Part shown: piece after piece, positions 10,024 through 18,137 of the stretch
How the letters are laid out: the number at the start of each line of letters is the position of its first letter
Numbering within the stretch: position 1 is the first letter of the stretch
Notes under the pieces: generated by a model
Databases searched by the model: none
What the model saw: the letters and a program-made list of their open reading frames with translations, nothing else
Told to the model about the DNA's origin: nothing
Source: Saccharopolyspora galaxeae
GTDB lineage: Bacteria > Actinomycetota > Actinomycetes > Mycobacteriales > Pseudonocardiaceae
Direction: 5' to 3'
Assembly (NCBI RefSeq): GCF_016526145.1
Contig: NZ_JADDUE010000014.1
Coordinates: 82,594 to 146,593, forward strand
DNA length: 64,000 nt
Program-made: the position numbers and the translations under genes

Positions 10024-10064
10024 TCAAATCCCGGTTCCGCCGGTTGGGATTGCGTTCCCGGCGG

Positions 10065-10093
10065 TTGACACTTTTTCCGGGCCGGTGTTGCGA
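10065..10093 (+). promoter_or_regulatory. Candidate promoter of the ssuE leader
   Basis: A perfect TTGACA lies at 10065-10070. A 17-nt spacer puts a weak -10 (TTGCGA) at 10088-10093. The start point would then fall near 10100-10102, close to the GTG at 10102 within the leader peptide frame, which would make that peptide leaderless. The -10 is poor, so the assignment rests mainly on the -35. Confidence 0.45.
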
Positions 10094-10182
10094 TGCTCGA
10101 CGTGCTACCCGCCCTGTTCACCAGACGACGCCACGTGGATCTGCTGCGCGTGGCGACGCAGGGCTGTCGCTGCCGGGACTGA
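10093..10182 (+). CDS. Cysteine-containing leader peptide upstream of ssuE
   Basis: A 29-codon frame from ATG at 10093 to TGA at 10180-10182 ends in RRRHVDLLRVATQGCRCRD. The RRHVDLxRV core followed by a Cys-rich tail is the pattern of actinobacterial leader peptides found before sulfur-assimilation genes. In mycobacteria short leaderless polycysteine frames of this kind act as cysteine-responsive attenuators of the downstream operon. Here it precedes ssuE by about 95 nt, so stalling at the two closely spaced Cys codons under sulfur limitation could raise ssuE/ssuD expression. A GTG at 10102 in the same frame is an alternative, leaderless start. Confidence 0.8.
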   Translation: MLDVLPALFTRRRHVDLLRVATQGCRCRD

Positions 10183-10276
10183 GAGCGGCGCCCGCGCGCA
10201 GTTCTCTCCTTTGTGGACAGTCATTCGACCGCCGGTGCGCGCCCACCCCACCGGCCGTTCCTGGTGAGGAGAACCC

Positions 10277-10837
10277 GTGTCCACCGTCCTGGTCATCTCC
10301 GGCAGCCCGTCGAAGACCTCGAAGACCGAACGAGTAGCCGACCACCTCGCCCGCCGCCTCACCGCCGAGGGCCGCCCGGCGCAGCACCTGCGGCTGCGCA
10401 CGCTGCCCGCCGAAGCGCTGCTGAGCGCCGACACCGCGGACGCCGAGATCGCCGAAGCCGTCGAGCAGCTGCGCCGCGCCGACGGCGTCGTGCTCGCCAC
10501 CCCGACCTACAAGGCCGCGTACTCCGGGCTGCTGAAGGTCTTCCTGGACCTGCTGCCGCAGTTCGGCTTCGGCGGCAAGGCGGTGCTGCCGCTGGCCACC
10601 GGCGGCAGCGTGGCGCACGTGCTGGCGCTGGACTACGCGCTGCGCCCGGTGGTGAGTTCGCTCGGCGCGCGGCACGTGGTGCAGAGCTTCTTCCTGATCG
10701 ACAAGCATCTGACCGTGACCGGCGACGACCTCACCATCCACGAGGAAAGCGCGGGCCCGCTCGACGACGTGCTGGAGCAGTTCCACAAGGCCCTCGACGG
10801 CGTCCCGCACGACAGCGTGCTCGGGCGCTCGGCGTGA
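10277..10837 (+). CDS. ssuE: NADPH-dependent FMN reductase SsuE
   Basis: A 186-residue flavodoxin-fold reductase that supplies reduced FMN to the alkanesulfonate monooxygenase SsuD. It starts STVLVISGSPSKTSKTERV, the FMN phosphate-binding loop of this family, and has the later LATPTYKAAYSGLLKVFLDLLPQ segment and a PLATGG glycine motif that line the flavin site. GTG at 10277 is preceded by GGTGAGGAG, a strong ribosome site. ssuD follows 133 nt downstream on the same strand, giving a complete two-component sulfonate desulfonation system. No ssuABC transporter is present in the window. Expression is likely controlled through the leader peptide at 10093. Confidence 0.92.
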   Translation: MSTVLVISGSPSKTSKTERVADHLARRLTAEGRPAQHLRLRTLPAEALLSADTADAEIAEAVEQLRRADGVVLATPTYKAAYSGLLKVFLDLLPQFGFGGKAVLPLATGGSVAHVLALDYALRPVVSSLGARHVVQSFFLIDKHLTVTGDDLTIHEESAGPLDDVLEQFHKALDGVPHDSVLGRSA

Positions 10838-10970
10838 TCGGCGGTGCCGAGCTCGACCGATCCAGCTGAGCGAACAGACCGCTCACCCGGTGCTGCGCCC
10901 GCGCGATGAGCCGCACCGGCCGAGCCCCGTCCGGACGACGCGGCCCCACCACTTCTCGGGAGAAAGCCTG

Positions 10971-12140
10971 ATGTCACTCACCTTCCACTGGTTCCTGCCC
11001 ACCTACGGCGACAGCCGCTACCTGGTCGGCGGCGGGCACGGCGTGGCCACGCACACCGCCGCCGGATCGCGCCCGGCCACGCTGGGCTACCTCGGCCAGA
11101 TCGCGCGCAGCGCCGAGCAGCTGGGCTTCGAGGGGGCGTTGACGCCGACCGGCGCGTGGTGCGAGGACGCTTGGCTGACCACCGCGATGCTCGCGGAGGT
11201 GACCGAGCGGTTGAAGTTCCTGGTCGCGTTCCGCCCCGGGCTGCTCTCGCCGACGCTGGGCGCGCAGATGGCCGCGACGTATCAGCGCCACTCCGGCAAG
11301 CGCCTGCTGCTCAACGTCGTCACCGGCGGCGAAAGCCACGAGCAGCGCGCCTACGGCGACTTCCTGGACAAGGAGGGCCGCTACCAGCGCTGCGACGAGT
11401 TCTTGGAGGTCGTGCACCGGTTGTGGCGCGGTGAGCGGGTCGACTTCAGCGGTGCGCACGTGCACGTCGAAGGCGCCGAACTGACCCGGACCCCGGACCC
11501 GGTGCCGGATGTCTACTTCGGCGGTTCGTCCGCTGCGGCCGGAACGGTCGCGTCCAAGCACAGCGACGTCTACCTGACCTGGGGCGAGCCGCCCGCGAAG
11601 GTTTCCGAGAAGATCGAGTGGATCCGCGGGCTCTCGGCTGCGCAAGGGCGCAAACCGCGGTTCGGCATCCGGCTGCACGTGATCAGCCGGGACACCTCCG
11701 AGCAGGCTTGGGCCGAGGCCGAGCGGCTGGTCGGCGCGCTGGACCGGGACACGATCAACAAGGTGCAGGCGGGGCTCAACCGCAGCGAGTCCGAGGGCCA
11801 GCGCCGGATGCTGGACCTGCACGGCGGCTCCGCCTCGGATCTGGAGATCTACCCGAACCTGTGGGCCGGGGTCGGGCTGGTGCGCGGCGGCGCGGGCACC
11901 GCGCTGGTCGGCAGCCACGCCGAGGTCGCCGAACGGATCGAGGAGTTCCACGCGCTGGGCCTGGACGAGTTCATCCTCTCCGGTCATCCGCACCTGGAGG
12001 AGGCGTACTGGTTCGGCGAGGGCGTGCTGCCGATCCTGCAGCGCAAGGGCCTGTGGCAGCACCCGGCGGGCGTCTCCGGCGAAACCGCCGGTCAGAGCAT
12101 CCCGTTCGCCGGATCGCCGGAACCCGCGCCCGCTTCCTGA
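10971..12140 (+). CDS. ssuD: FMNH2-dependent alkanesulfonate monooxygenase SsuD
   Basis: A 389-residue TIM-barrel enzyme of the bacterial luciferase superfamily. It uses FMNH2 and oxygen to split alkanesulfonates into aldehyde and sulfite, releasing sulfur for assimilation. The beginning MSLTFHWFLPTYGDSRYLVGGGHG and the internal blocks RLLLNVVTGG, DVYFGGSS and GVGLVRGGAGTALVGS match the family; the last is a phosphate-binding region of the flavin site. ATG at 10971 follows GGGAGAAAG. It pairs with ssuE, and a perfect 9-bp stem-loop 20 nt after the stop may end the transcript. Confidence 0.93.
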   Translation: MSLTFHWFLPTYGDSRYLVGGGHGVATHTAAGSRPATLGYLGQIARSAEQLGFEGALTPTGAWCEDAWLTTAMLAEVTERLKFLVAFRPGLLSPTLGAQMAATYQRHSGKRLLLNVVTGGESHEQRAYGDFLDKEGRYQRCDEFLEVVHRLWRGERVDFSGAHVHVEGAELTRTPDPVPDVYFGGSSAAAGTVASKHSDVYLTWGEPPAKVSEKIEWIRGLSAAQGRKPRFGIRLHVISRDTSEQAWAEAERLVGALDRDTINKVQAGLNRSESEGQRRMLDLHGGSASDLEIYPNLWAGVGLVRGGAGTALVGSHAEVAERIEEFHALGLDEFILSGHPHLEEAYWFGEGVLPILQRKGLWQHPAGVSGETAGQSIPFAGSPEPAPAS

Positions 12141-12160
12141 TCCGGAACTCCTGGTGCGTC

Positions 12161-12184
12161 GGCTGAACCGCAAGAGGTTCAGCC
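12161..12184 (+). terminator. Stem-loop after ssuD
   Basis: A perfect 9-bp inverted repeat (GGCTGAACC / GGTTCAGCC) with a 6-nt loop begins 20 nt after the ssuD stop. It has no T run, so it is either an actinobacterial-type terminator without a U tract or an RNA 3'-end stabiliser. Confidence 0.5.
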
Positions 12185-12340
12185 CGTCTCGAGCACGGGA
12201 CTCCTGGCGGTAGGCCGCCTGATCACTCATCCGAGTGGAGCGCGGGTCGATCGGCCCGAGCCGGTGCGCGGATCTTGTAGCGTCCGCCTCCGATCTCGGC
12301 AAACCCGGCGGCCCGCACCCGCCCACTCGATGGAGTCGAC

Positions 12341-12529
12341 GTGACCTATTACGCCCCGACCAGCATCCGTCAGGTCATCGAGACCGTGCAGCAAAGCGAT
12401 CCCGGGCAGCGGCGCAGATTGCAGCAGGAGTGGCACGAGCTCGCCGAGGCGCTCGCGGTGATGCTCACCGCGCACCACCTCAGCGTTCCGCACGAGTGGA
12501 AGGAAGTTCCGCAGTGCGCCGATTCGTGA
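12341..12529 (+). CDS. Small hypothetical protein (62 aa)
   Basis: A 62-residue acidic, helical protein starting MTYYAPTSIRQVIETVQQSD, with no membrane span, signal peptide or motif that I recognise. GTG at 12341 has GGAG about 6 nt upstream, and codon third positions are GC-rich as in the neighbours. The following small gene starts inside its last codons (16-nt overlap in another frame), so the two are probably expressed together. I cannot assign a function. Confidence 0.6.
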   Translation: MTYYAPTSIRQVIETVQQSDPGQRRRLQQEWHELAEALAVMLTAHHLSVPHEWKEVPQCADS

Positions 12530-12687
12530 TCCTCTCCGCGCTCGGGTCCGCCGCCGCGCTCGGCTACGCCGGAGTGCGGCGGCTCGGCCGCTGGCTGGAC
12601 GCGCCGATCGCACCCGAGCCCGCCGTCAACGAGCCGGGCTCCGGCGCCCGCGAGCGGCGAGCGCCGGAGCAGCGCGTCATCCGGTGA
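12514..12687 (+). CDS. Small membrane-anchored hypothetical protein (57 aa)
   Basis: A 57-residue protein starting MRRFVILSALGSAAALGYAGV, a single hydrophobic N-terminal segment (residues 4-20) followed by a polar, Pro/Glu/Arg-rich tail. It looks like a membrane anchor or uncleaved signal. GTG at 12514 lies inside the 3' end of the previous small gene and is preceded by AAGGAAG at a good distance, which is the main support for the start. Its last 11 bases overlap the 3' end of the convergent lipase gene. Function unknown. Confidence 0.55.
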   Translation: MRRFVILSALGSAAALGYAGVRRLGRWLDAPIAPEPAVNEPGSGARERRAPEQRVIR

Positions 12688-13486
12688 TCGACTGCACGGT
12701 CGGCAGGTAGCCCTCGGCGTGGCCGGCCACGTTGGGGTGGAAGGATTCCGTCAGCGGACTGCTCGGCCCGTTGATCCACTCGGAGCCGCCGCACACCCCG
12801 TGCCCGGCGAAGTTCTCCCGCGGGTCGGCGTAGCTGAACCCGGCGGACTCCGCCTGCGCCGAGATCACTTCGGCCAGCACGTCCGACCCTGCGTTGATGC
12901 TCTTGCGCTTGGCTTCGGTGTAGCCGGGGATGTCGCAGTCGCCGAGCTCGTTGACGTGCGGATAGCCGACGACCACGACTTCCGCGTTCGGGGCGGCCGC
13001 GCGGATGTTGTCGTAGGTGGTCTTGAGCTTGCCGGGCAGCTCGTCGCGCGCCTTGGCCTCGCCCGCGGCGACCGCGGAGGCGCAGCCCTCGTCGCTGCCG
13101 AGCAGGCAGCTGCTGATGGTCTTGGCGAACCCGACGTCGTTGCCGCCGATCTGCACCGTGACCAGCGTGGTCTCCGCGGACAACGCGCCGAGCTGGCCGG
13201 CGTTGAGGTCGTCGGTGGTGTCCCCGGAACAAGCGGCGAACTCGAACGACGCGGGGCTGTTCGCGTCCGCCAGCAGCTGCGGGTACGCCTTGGGGCCGCG
13301 CTGGCAGTCGCCGCTGTCCTCGAAGTACTCCCTGGTGCCGGTACCGGAGGCGTAGGAGTCGCCGAGCGCCGCGTAGTGCGCTTCCGCGGCGTAGGCCGGT
13401 GTGCCGATCATCGCTGTGCCGACGGCGACGGTGCTGACCGCTACGGCTGCCGCGAACCTGCGAGCAGCCCCCCGAAATTGACGCAT
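12677..13486 (-). CDS. Secreted SGNH/GDSL-family lipase or esterase
   Basis: A 269-residue extracellular esterase. Residues 1-33 form a signal peptide (MRQFRGAARRF..., ending near TPAYA). The mature part begins with the block I GDSYASG motif holding the nucleophile S44, has the GGND motif of block III (VQIGGNDVGF), and ends with SFHPNVAGH, whose H250 is the catalytic base. The Asp usually three residues before this His is absent (the sequence is ESFHPN), as in some actinobacterial Ser-His dyad enzymes. Cysteine pairs suggest disulfides. ATG at 13486 has GGAGG just upstream, so the longer frame to 13582 is not needed. Likely substrates are lipids or acyl esters outside the cell. Confidence 0.9.
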   Translation of the reverse strand: MRQFRGAARRFAAAVAVSTVAVGTAMIGTPAYAAEAHYAALGDSYASGTGTREYFEDSGDCQRGPKAYPQLLADANSPASFEFAACSGDTTDDLNAGQLGALSAETTLVTVQIGGNDVGFAKTISSCLLGSDEGCASAVAAGEAKARDELPGKLKTTYDNIRAAAPNAEVVVVGYPHVNELGDCDIPGYTEAKRKSINAGSDVLAEVISAQAESAGFSYADPRENFAGHGVCGGSEWINGPSSPLTESFHPNVAGHAEGYLPTVQSITG

Positions 13487-13676
13487 GGAACCCTCCGCAC
13501 GAAGAAATGTGGGCCGTACGGATCGATTGAACGTCGAGGCCGCGGCGCCATCGGAGATTTGGCGCATTGCCGCCGGTAACAATTAAGCGACTTTCTCGGC
13601 GACGCCCAGGAAAATGAATGGAAAGCCATTCGATCGAGGGAATCATGCGCAATTCGACTACGCTGAGTCGATCATT

Positions 13677-15026
13677 TTACCGGTTCGATTCAACACCTTC
13701 GGCGGTGCCCGGCGTGGACGGTCCCTGCTCCAGTTCGCCCAGCGAGCGGCCCGCCGAGTCGGGCATCCCGAGCAGCCCGATGACGGAGAACAGCACCAGC
13801 ATCCCCATCATGATCGCGGACATGCCCGCCACCCCGAATGACGAGGCGATCATGAGCGGCACCAACAGGCTCCAGAACCCCAGGAAGATCCGGGCGAACG
13901 CGAACGTGAGGCCCTGCGCGGTGGCGCGCAACATCGTGGGGAACATTTCCTGCGACCACAGCTTGTAGAACGACTCGCCGGCGAACGCCGCGCCGATGCC
14001 GAACAGCGCCACGTTGGCCACCGCCACTCCGGTCCCGATCGGCAGGAACACGAAGCAGCCGAACGCCGCCACCTGCATGAGGGATCCGGCGGCGAAAACG
14101 GTCCGGCGCCGCCGCCCGTCCGCCAGCTGCATGAAGCCGAAGGCGACCGCGAGCATCGTGAGCGCGTAGTTGAGGACCTGGATCCCGACGCTCGTCGCCT
14201 GATCGGCGTTGCCGGCGCGCTGCAGGATGTACGGCAGGAACGCGCCCGCGGTTCCCGCCGCGGTGTTCCACAGCACGTAGATCGCGCCGGTGAACACCAG
14301 CGCCCGCAGGTTGTTCCCGGTGAACAGGTCGCGCAGCCGTCCGAGCGCCACCGGGTTCCCGGCGTCGCGGGCCCGCTCGCGGGCACGCACCCAATGCGCG
14401 GACTCGACCATGCTCCGGCGCAGGTACCAGGTGACCACTGCGACCACGAAAAGGTGCGCGAACACGATGCGCACGCCGAGCAATCCCAGCGGCGCCAAGG
14501 CGAACGCCAGCAGCGCGGTCACCAGCGGCCCCAGGCTCCAGGCGACCTGGGTCAGCCCGATCAGTTTGCCGCGGGACCGACCGGGCGAGAACTCGGCGAT
14601 CAGCGCCAGCGAGGTCGGCAGGTCGGCACCGACCGCGAGCCCCACGATGACGTAGCCGACGAACAGCATCGGCGTGTTCACCGCGAACACGATCCACAGG
14701 ATGCCGAACGCGAACACCAGCAGGTCCCAGGCGTAGATGCGCTTGCGGCCGTACCGGTCGCCGAGCCTGCCGCCGATCAGCGCGCCGATGGCCGCGGAGA
14801 TCGCGTTGGAGCTGAACGCGGTGAGCAGGCCGACGGTGCCGGCGCCGAGCCCAAGATAGCTCTCCCACAGCGGCAGTCCGGCCGCCGCGGCGACGATCGA
14901 CCCCGCGTCGATGTAGGAGGCCATCGAGGCGAGCGCGGTCCACTTCCAGATCTTCCGGCTGGGCTTGCCGCCGGTCGCGCCGGAGTCCGCGCCTTCCTCC
15001 GGCGCACTGCTTGCAGCGATGTCCAT
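13677..15026 (-). CDS. MFS transporter, sugar/metabolite-type
   Basis: A 449-residue, 12-span major facilitator. A polar N-terminus of about 25 residues is followed by the first span (WKWTALASMASYIDAGSIVA). The loop between spans 2 and 3 carries GGRLGDRYGRKRIY, the classic G-x-x-x-D-R-x-G-R-R/K signature, and EFSPGRSRGKLIG follows span 4, a feature of sugar porters. The substrate cannot be read from the sequence; a sugar or polyol is likely because a LacI regulator lies upstream on the same strand. ATG at 15026 is 8 nt after GGGGGAG. A 51-nt palindrome at 15176-15226 lies about 150 bp upstream and may be a control site. Confidence 0.85.
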   Translation of the reverse strand: MDIAASSAPEEGADSGATGGKPSRKIWKWTALASMASYIDAGSIVAAAAGLPLWESYLGLGAGTVGLLTAFSSNAISAAIGALIGGRLGDRYGRKRIYAWDLLVFAFGILWIVFAVNTPMLFVGYVIVGLAVGADLPTSLALIAEFSPGRSRGKLIGLTQVAWSLGPLVTALLAFALAPLGLLGVRIVFAHLFVVAVVTWYLRRSMVESAHWVRARERARDAGNPVALGRLRDLFTGNNLRALVFTGAIYVLWNTAAGTAGAFLPYILQRAGNADQATSVGIQVLNYALTMLAVAFGFMQLADGRRRRTVFAAGSLMQVAAFGCFVFLPIGTGVAVANVALFGIGAAFAGESFYKLWSQEMFPTMLRATAQGLTFAFARIFLGFWSLLVPLMIASSFGVAGMSAIMMGMLVLFSVIGLLGMPDSAGRSLGELEQGPSTPGTAEGVESNR

Positions 15027-15175
15027 CGGAGCCACTCCCCCATTCGCCCTTGAATGCCGCCCGCCGACCGAAAACGTCCCGACACACGCCCGCGAAACAC
15101 CGAATCGCCGTGACGCTAGACCTGCCGACTCGCCCGATCAACCACCATCCGGGGACACCACCCCGTGCCGAATTG

Positions 15176-15226
15176 GAGTGAACAGACTCTTCGACCAATC
15201 TAGTGGGACGAAAGTTCCGTTCACTC
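15176..15226. repeat. 51-nt palindromic element, copy A (upstream of the MFS gene)
   Basis: An imperfect inverted repeat beginning GAGTGAAC and ending GTTCACTC. Its 23-nt centre (15190-15212, TTCGACC...GGGACGAA around CTAG) is identical to that of copy B at 16375-16425. The whole element differs from copy B at only six positions, all in the arms. The arms here pair at 14 of 18 positions. Each copy lies upstream of one of the two genes in this pair, MFS and lacI. Confidence 0.75.
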
Positions 15227-15284
15227 GGAAAGTTCTGCGGTGGCGCGGGCGTGTCGGGCGCAGCAGCGTGCGGAAGTTTCCGGC

Positions 15285-16298
15285 TCAGTCCGCGGATTTG
15301 GCCAGCGAGGAGCGGCGGACCACCAGTTCCGGCTCGTAGACGACCTGCTGGTGCACGTGCTGCTCGGCGTCGGCGGTGTCGGCCAGCAGCAGCTCGGCGG
15401 CTTTGTGCCCGATGCGGTAGGCGGGCTGGCGCACCGAGGTGAGCGGCACGGCAGCGGCGGAGGCGAACTCGATGTCGTCGTAGCCGACCAGCGCGATGTC
15501 CTCCGGCACCCGCACGCCCGCGGCGAACAGCGCCTGCAACAACCCCAGCGCGAGCAGGTCGTTGGCGCAGAACACCGCCGTGGGCCGGTCCGGCCGACCG
15601 AGCAGCCGCGAGCCGGCGTCGCGCCCGGAGGCCACGTCCAGCGCCGGTACCTCGATCGTGCTCAGCAGATCTTCGTCCAAGTCGCAGTCGCGAAACGCCT
15701 GCAGCGCACCAACATGGCGATCCCGGCATTGCGACAGGTGCGCTGATCCGCTGACGTAGGCGATCCGCCGATGCCCGTGATCGACGAGGTGCCGCACCGC
15801 CAGCGCTCCCCCGGCGACGTCGTCGACCGAGACCGAACAGCACCGCTCGCTGGAGATCTTCCGGTCCACCAGCACCGACGGAATCCCTTGCCGCTGCAAC
15901 GAATCCAAGCTCGTGCCGTGCTCGTCGGCAGGCGTGACCAGCACGCCGCGCACGCGCTGCTCGGCGAACAGCGACAGGTACAGCGCCTCGGCGGCCGGAT
16001 CCTGCGCGGAGTCGCACAGCATCACGCCGAGCTGCTGCTCCCGCGCCGCGGCTTCCACACCGCGAGCCACGTCGACGAAGAACGGGTTGCCGATGTCGAG
16101 CACCAGCAGCGCCAGCATCCGGCTGTGCCCGGCTCTGAGCTGGCGGGCGGATTCGCTGCGGACGTAGCCGAGTTCGTCGATCGCGGACTGCACCCGGCTG
16201 CGGGTACGCACCGAAACCCGGTCGGGCCGGTTGAGCGCGTTGGACACGGTCGCCACCGAAACCCCGGCGCGCTCGGCGACGTCCTTGATGCTGACCAT
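15285..16298 (-). CDS. LacI-family transcriptional regulator
   Basis: A 337-residue repressor. The N-terminal helix-turn-helix is canonical (SIKDVAERAGVSVATVSNAL, residues 3-22) with the hinge ELGYVRSESARQLRAGHSR. The rest is a periplasmic-binding-like effector domain of two lobes (MLALLVLDIGNPFFVDVARG through AELLLADTADAE). The effector is probably a sugar or polyol. It lies 258 bp upstream of the MFS gene on the same strand, and near-identical palindromes precede both genes, which fits control of the transporter and of itself. ATG at 16298 gives the standard N-terminus; GGAGG is present but close to the start. Confidence 0.9.
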   Translation of the reverse strand: MVSIKDVAERAGVSVATVSNALNRPDRVSVRTRSRVQSAIDELGYVRSESARQLRAGHSRMLALLVLDIGNPFFVDVARGVEAAAREQQLGVMLCDSAQDPAAEALYLSLFAEQRVRGVLVTPADEHGTSLDSLQRQGIPSVLVDRKISSERCCSVSVDDVAGGALAVRHLVDHGHRRIAYVSGSAHLSQCRDRHVGALQAFRDCDLDEDLLSTIEVPALDVASGRDAGSRLLGRPDRPTAVFCANDLLALGLLQALFAAGVRVPEDIALVGYDDIEFASAAAVPLTSVRQPAYRIGHKAAELLLADTADAEQHVHQQVVYEPELVVRRSSLAKSAD

Positions 16299-16621
16299 GC
16301 CTCCAAGGGTGCCGAATGCGGGCCGACCGCTGCGCAGCGGCCTCCACACCTCGCCAGCGCCGCAGCACCGCGCCGAGTGAACGGACCGTTCGACCAATCT
16401 AGTGGGACGAACAGTCCGTTCACTCCTTGCCGTTGGAGCGGTGGAGGTGGGGCGCGGACGGTCCGAGCGTCGCACTGCACGTACTTCCCGCCAGCGCCAT
16501 GCGATGGACGCTCGCGCATAATGGCGCGTTCGTGCTGTTCGAGTTCGAGCAAGCGCGCCCACGATCCATCTTGAGCACTTCCGCGGTCCAACGTTCCTCT
16601 ACGACTGGAGAACGACCGGAA
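16299..16621. other. Intergenic region between lacI and the DUF397 gene
   Basis: This 323-nt gap separates the divergent lacI and DUF397 genes. It contains palindrome copy B (16375-16425). A CATAAT at 16517-16522 could be a -10 for the DUF397 gene, but no fitting -35 is seen. The rest shows no coding frame that I would support. Confidence 0.5.
16375..16425. repeat. 51-nt palindromic element, copy B (upstream of lacI)
   Basis: A nearly perfect inverted repeat: the 18-nt arms beginning GAGTGAACGGAC pair at 17 of 18 positions around the conserved centre shared with copy A. The centre can continue the hairpin (CCA...TGG with a 6-nt loop). It lies 77-127 bp upstream of the lacI start codon. Confidence 0.75.
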
Positions 16622-16819
16622 ATGAAGACATCGATCACCCGCTGGAAGAAGTCCACCCGCTCGGGACCGAACGACAACTGCGTAGAAATCAGCCGAACCG
16701 CCGACGGAGGTGCTGCCGTTCGCGACACCAAGGACCGCGCCGCCGGGCACTTCACCGCGAACGGTGAGCAGTGGTCGACGTTCCTGTTTGCGATCAAGGA
16801 CGGCCGCTACCACCACTGA
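16622..16819 (+). CDS. DUF397 domain-containing protein
   Basis: A 65-residue protein that is a single DUF397 domain, recognised by TRWKKSTRSGPNDNCVEIS, the following AVRDTKDR block and the C-terminal F..F...K.G pattern. DUF397 genes occur in many copies in actinomycetes, almost always beside an XRE/DUF5753 regulator. The pairs have been compared to toxin-antitoxin modules and some act in development or antibiotic control. Here the nearest regulator is the convergent XRE gene ending at 16894, which is of a different, TPR-like type, so partnership is uncertain. ATG at 16622 follows CTGGAGAACGACCGGA. Confidence 0.88.
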   Translation: MKTSITRWKKSTRSGPNDNCVEISRTADGGAAVRDTKDRAAGHFTANGEQWSTFLFAIKDGRYHH

Positions 16820-16893
16820 ACGGCACAACTCCTTGCCACGCCCCGGAAGCCGTGCGCGTTTCCGGGGCGTTGTGCGTTGCGGTGCCGAACGGC

Positions 16894-18096
16894 TCAGACC
16901 TTCAGGCCGAGCCAGTTGGTGAAGTGCGCGATGCTGTCGGACTTGCGGCGCTCCGCGGTGGCGATGGCGCGGGCGGTTTCGCGCACCTGCGGGTGGTAGC
17001 GGGTCTGCTGCGGCGCGATGCGGCGAGCGTTGTTCAGCGCGCGCAGCGCGTTGCCGTGGTCGCCTGCCAGCACCCAGGCGCGGGCCACGTCCTGCCAGTG
17101 GTGGCCGATGCGGTTGGCCGGCATGTCATCGGGCAGTTCCAGCGCGAAGCCGTCGCGGGCCGCGCGACCCGGATCACCCGCTTCCAGCGAGACCGCGACA
17201 TCGTGGATCTCGACGTTGCCCGGGCCGAAGTTGGTGTCGTAAGCGCTCGAGCAATGCCCGAGGCGCGCACCGATCGCGCGGGCGTCGGCGATGTGCTCCC
17301 GAGCCCGGGCCACGTCGCAGTCCCGCGCCGCGATCATGGCACCGCGCAGGTGCGCCGATCCGCGCAGTGCCAGCACTTCCTCGCTTTCGGGCCGCGCCGC
17401 CAACAGGTTCAGCGAATGCCCCACGAGCTTCGCGCCGGTGTCGTAGGCCGCGCAGGACATCAGGATCAGCGCGCGGTGCTGAGCGGCGTGCGCGGCCAGC
17501 AGCGGATCGTCGCTGCGTTCGGCGGAGTTCTCCATCTGATCCACCGCCTGGGTGGCCAGCGTGATCCACCCGAACCGGTAGAGCAGTTGCGCGGTGTTGG
17601 CGTATGCCTGCGCGAGCTGGCGGTAGCCGCGTTCGCGCGCCGAGTCCGTGGTGGCCTCGCGCACCGCGCCGCCCAGCCTGCGCAGCAGCGCCGGAGTCAG
17701 CTCGATGCCTTGACGTGCCCGGTCGGAGTGCCGCAAACTCCTCGCCTTGGCGAGTTCGGCGGCCAGTTCCGCAGGTGGTCCCGGGTCCAGCGATGCCGCG
17801 TAGCGGCCTTCGGCGAACAGCGTGCGCAGTTCCGTCAAACCCGGTGGCACGCCACCGTCGTCGTCGAGGGTCTGCCGGTACGGCTGGCCGTAGAGCTCTT
17901 CGGGCTCGATGCCGAGTGCGCGGGCGATGGCGGCGACGAACGCGGGCGAACCGGGCTCCCTGCCCTGTTCGACGGCGCGGACCATGCTGGTGCTGTAGTT
18001 CGCGCGCTGCGCCAGCGCCTGCTGGTTGAGCCCGGCGACCTTCCGCGCCATCGCGACCCGCTCACCGAGGGCGAGTCCCTGATCCGGCCGAGCCAC
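16894..18096 (-). CDS. XRE-family regulator with TPR-like C-terminal region
   Basis: A 400-residue protein. Residues 10-65 are a Cro/C1-type helix-turn-helix (GERVAMARKVAGLNQQALAQRANYSTSMVRAVEQGRE). The remaining 330 residues are helical, Ala/Leu/Arg-rich and resemble the TPR-like repeats of large actinobacterial XRE regulators, where the repeats bind a peptide or partner protein. GTG at 18096 has AAGGAG 6 nt upstream; the open frame to 18147 runs into the operator region and is not needed. A 24-nt inverted repeat 42 bp upstream (18138-18161), between this gene and the divergent small gene at 18252, is a likely binding site. Confidence 0.85.
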   Translation of the reverse strand: MARPDQGLALGERVAMARKVAGLNQQALAQRANYSTSMVRAVEQGREPGSPAFVAAIARALGIEPEELYGQPYRQTLDDDGGVPPGLTELRTLFAEGRYAASLDPGPPAELAAELAKARSLRHSDRARQGIELTPALLRRLGGAVREATTDSARERGYRQLAQAYANTAQLLYRFGWITLATQAVDQMENSAERSDDPLLAAHAAQHRALILMSCAAYDTGAKLVGHSLNLLAARPESEEVLALRGSAHLRGAMIAARDCDVARAREHIADARAIGARLGHCSSAYDTNFGPGNVEIHDVAVSLEAGDPGRAARDGFALELPDDMPANRIGHHWQDVARAWVLAGDHGNALRALNNARRIAPQQTRYHPQVRETARAIATAERRKSDSIAHFTNWLGLKV

Positions 18097-18137
18097 CGTG
18101 CTCCTTCCGTCCACGTCCGTTGCGGAACACCAGACTA

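Noticed and set aside
13679..13695. GGTTCGATTC resembling a tRNA T-loop
   Set aside because: It lies in the coding end of the MFS gene, and no acceptor or anticodon stems can be formed around it.
13690..16368. 892-codon minus-strand frame over the MFS and LacI genes
   Set aside because: It is a shifted frame of two well-supported genes and crosses their intergenic region and palindrome.
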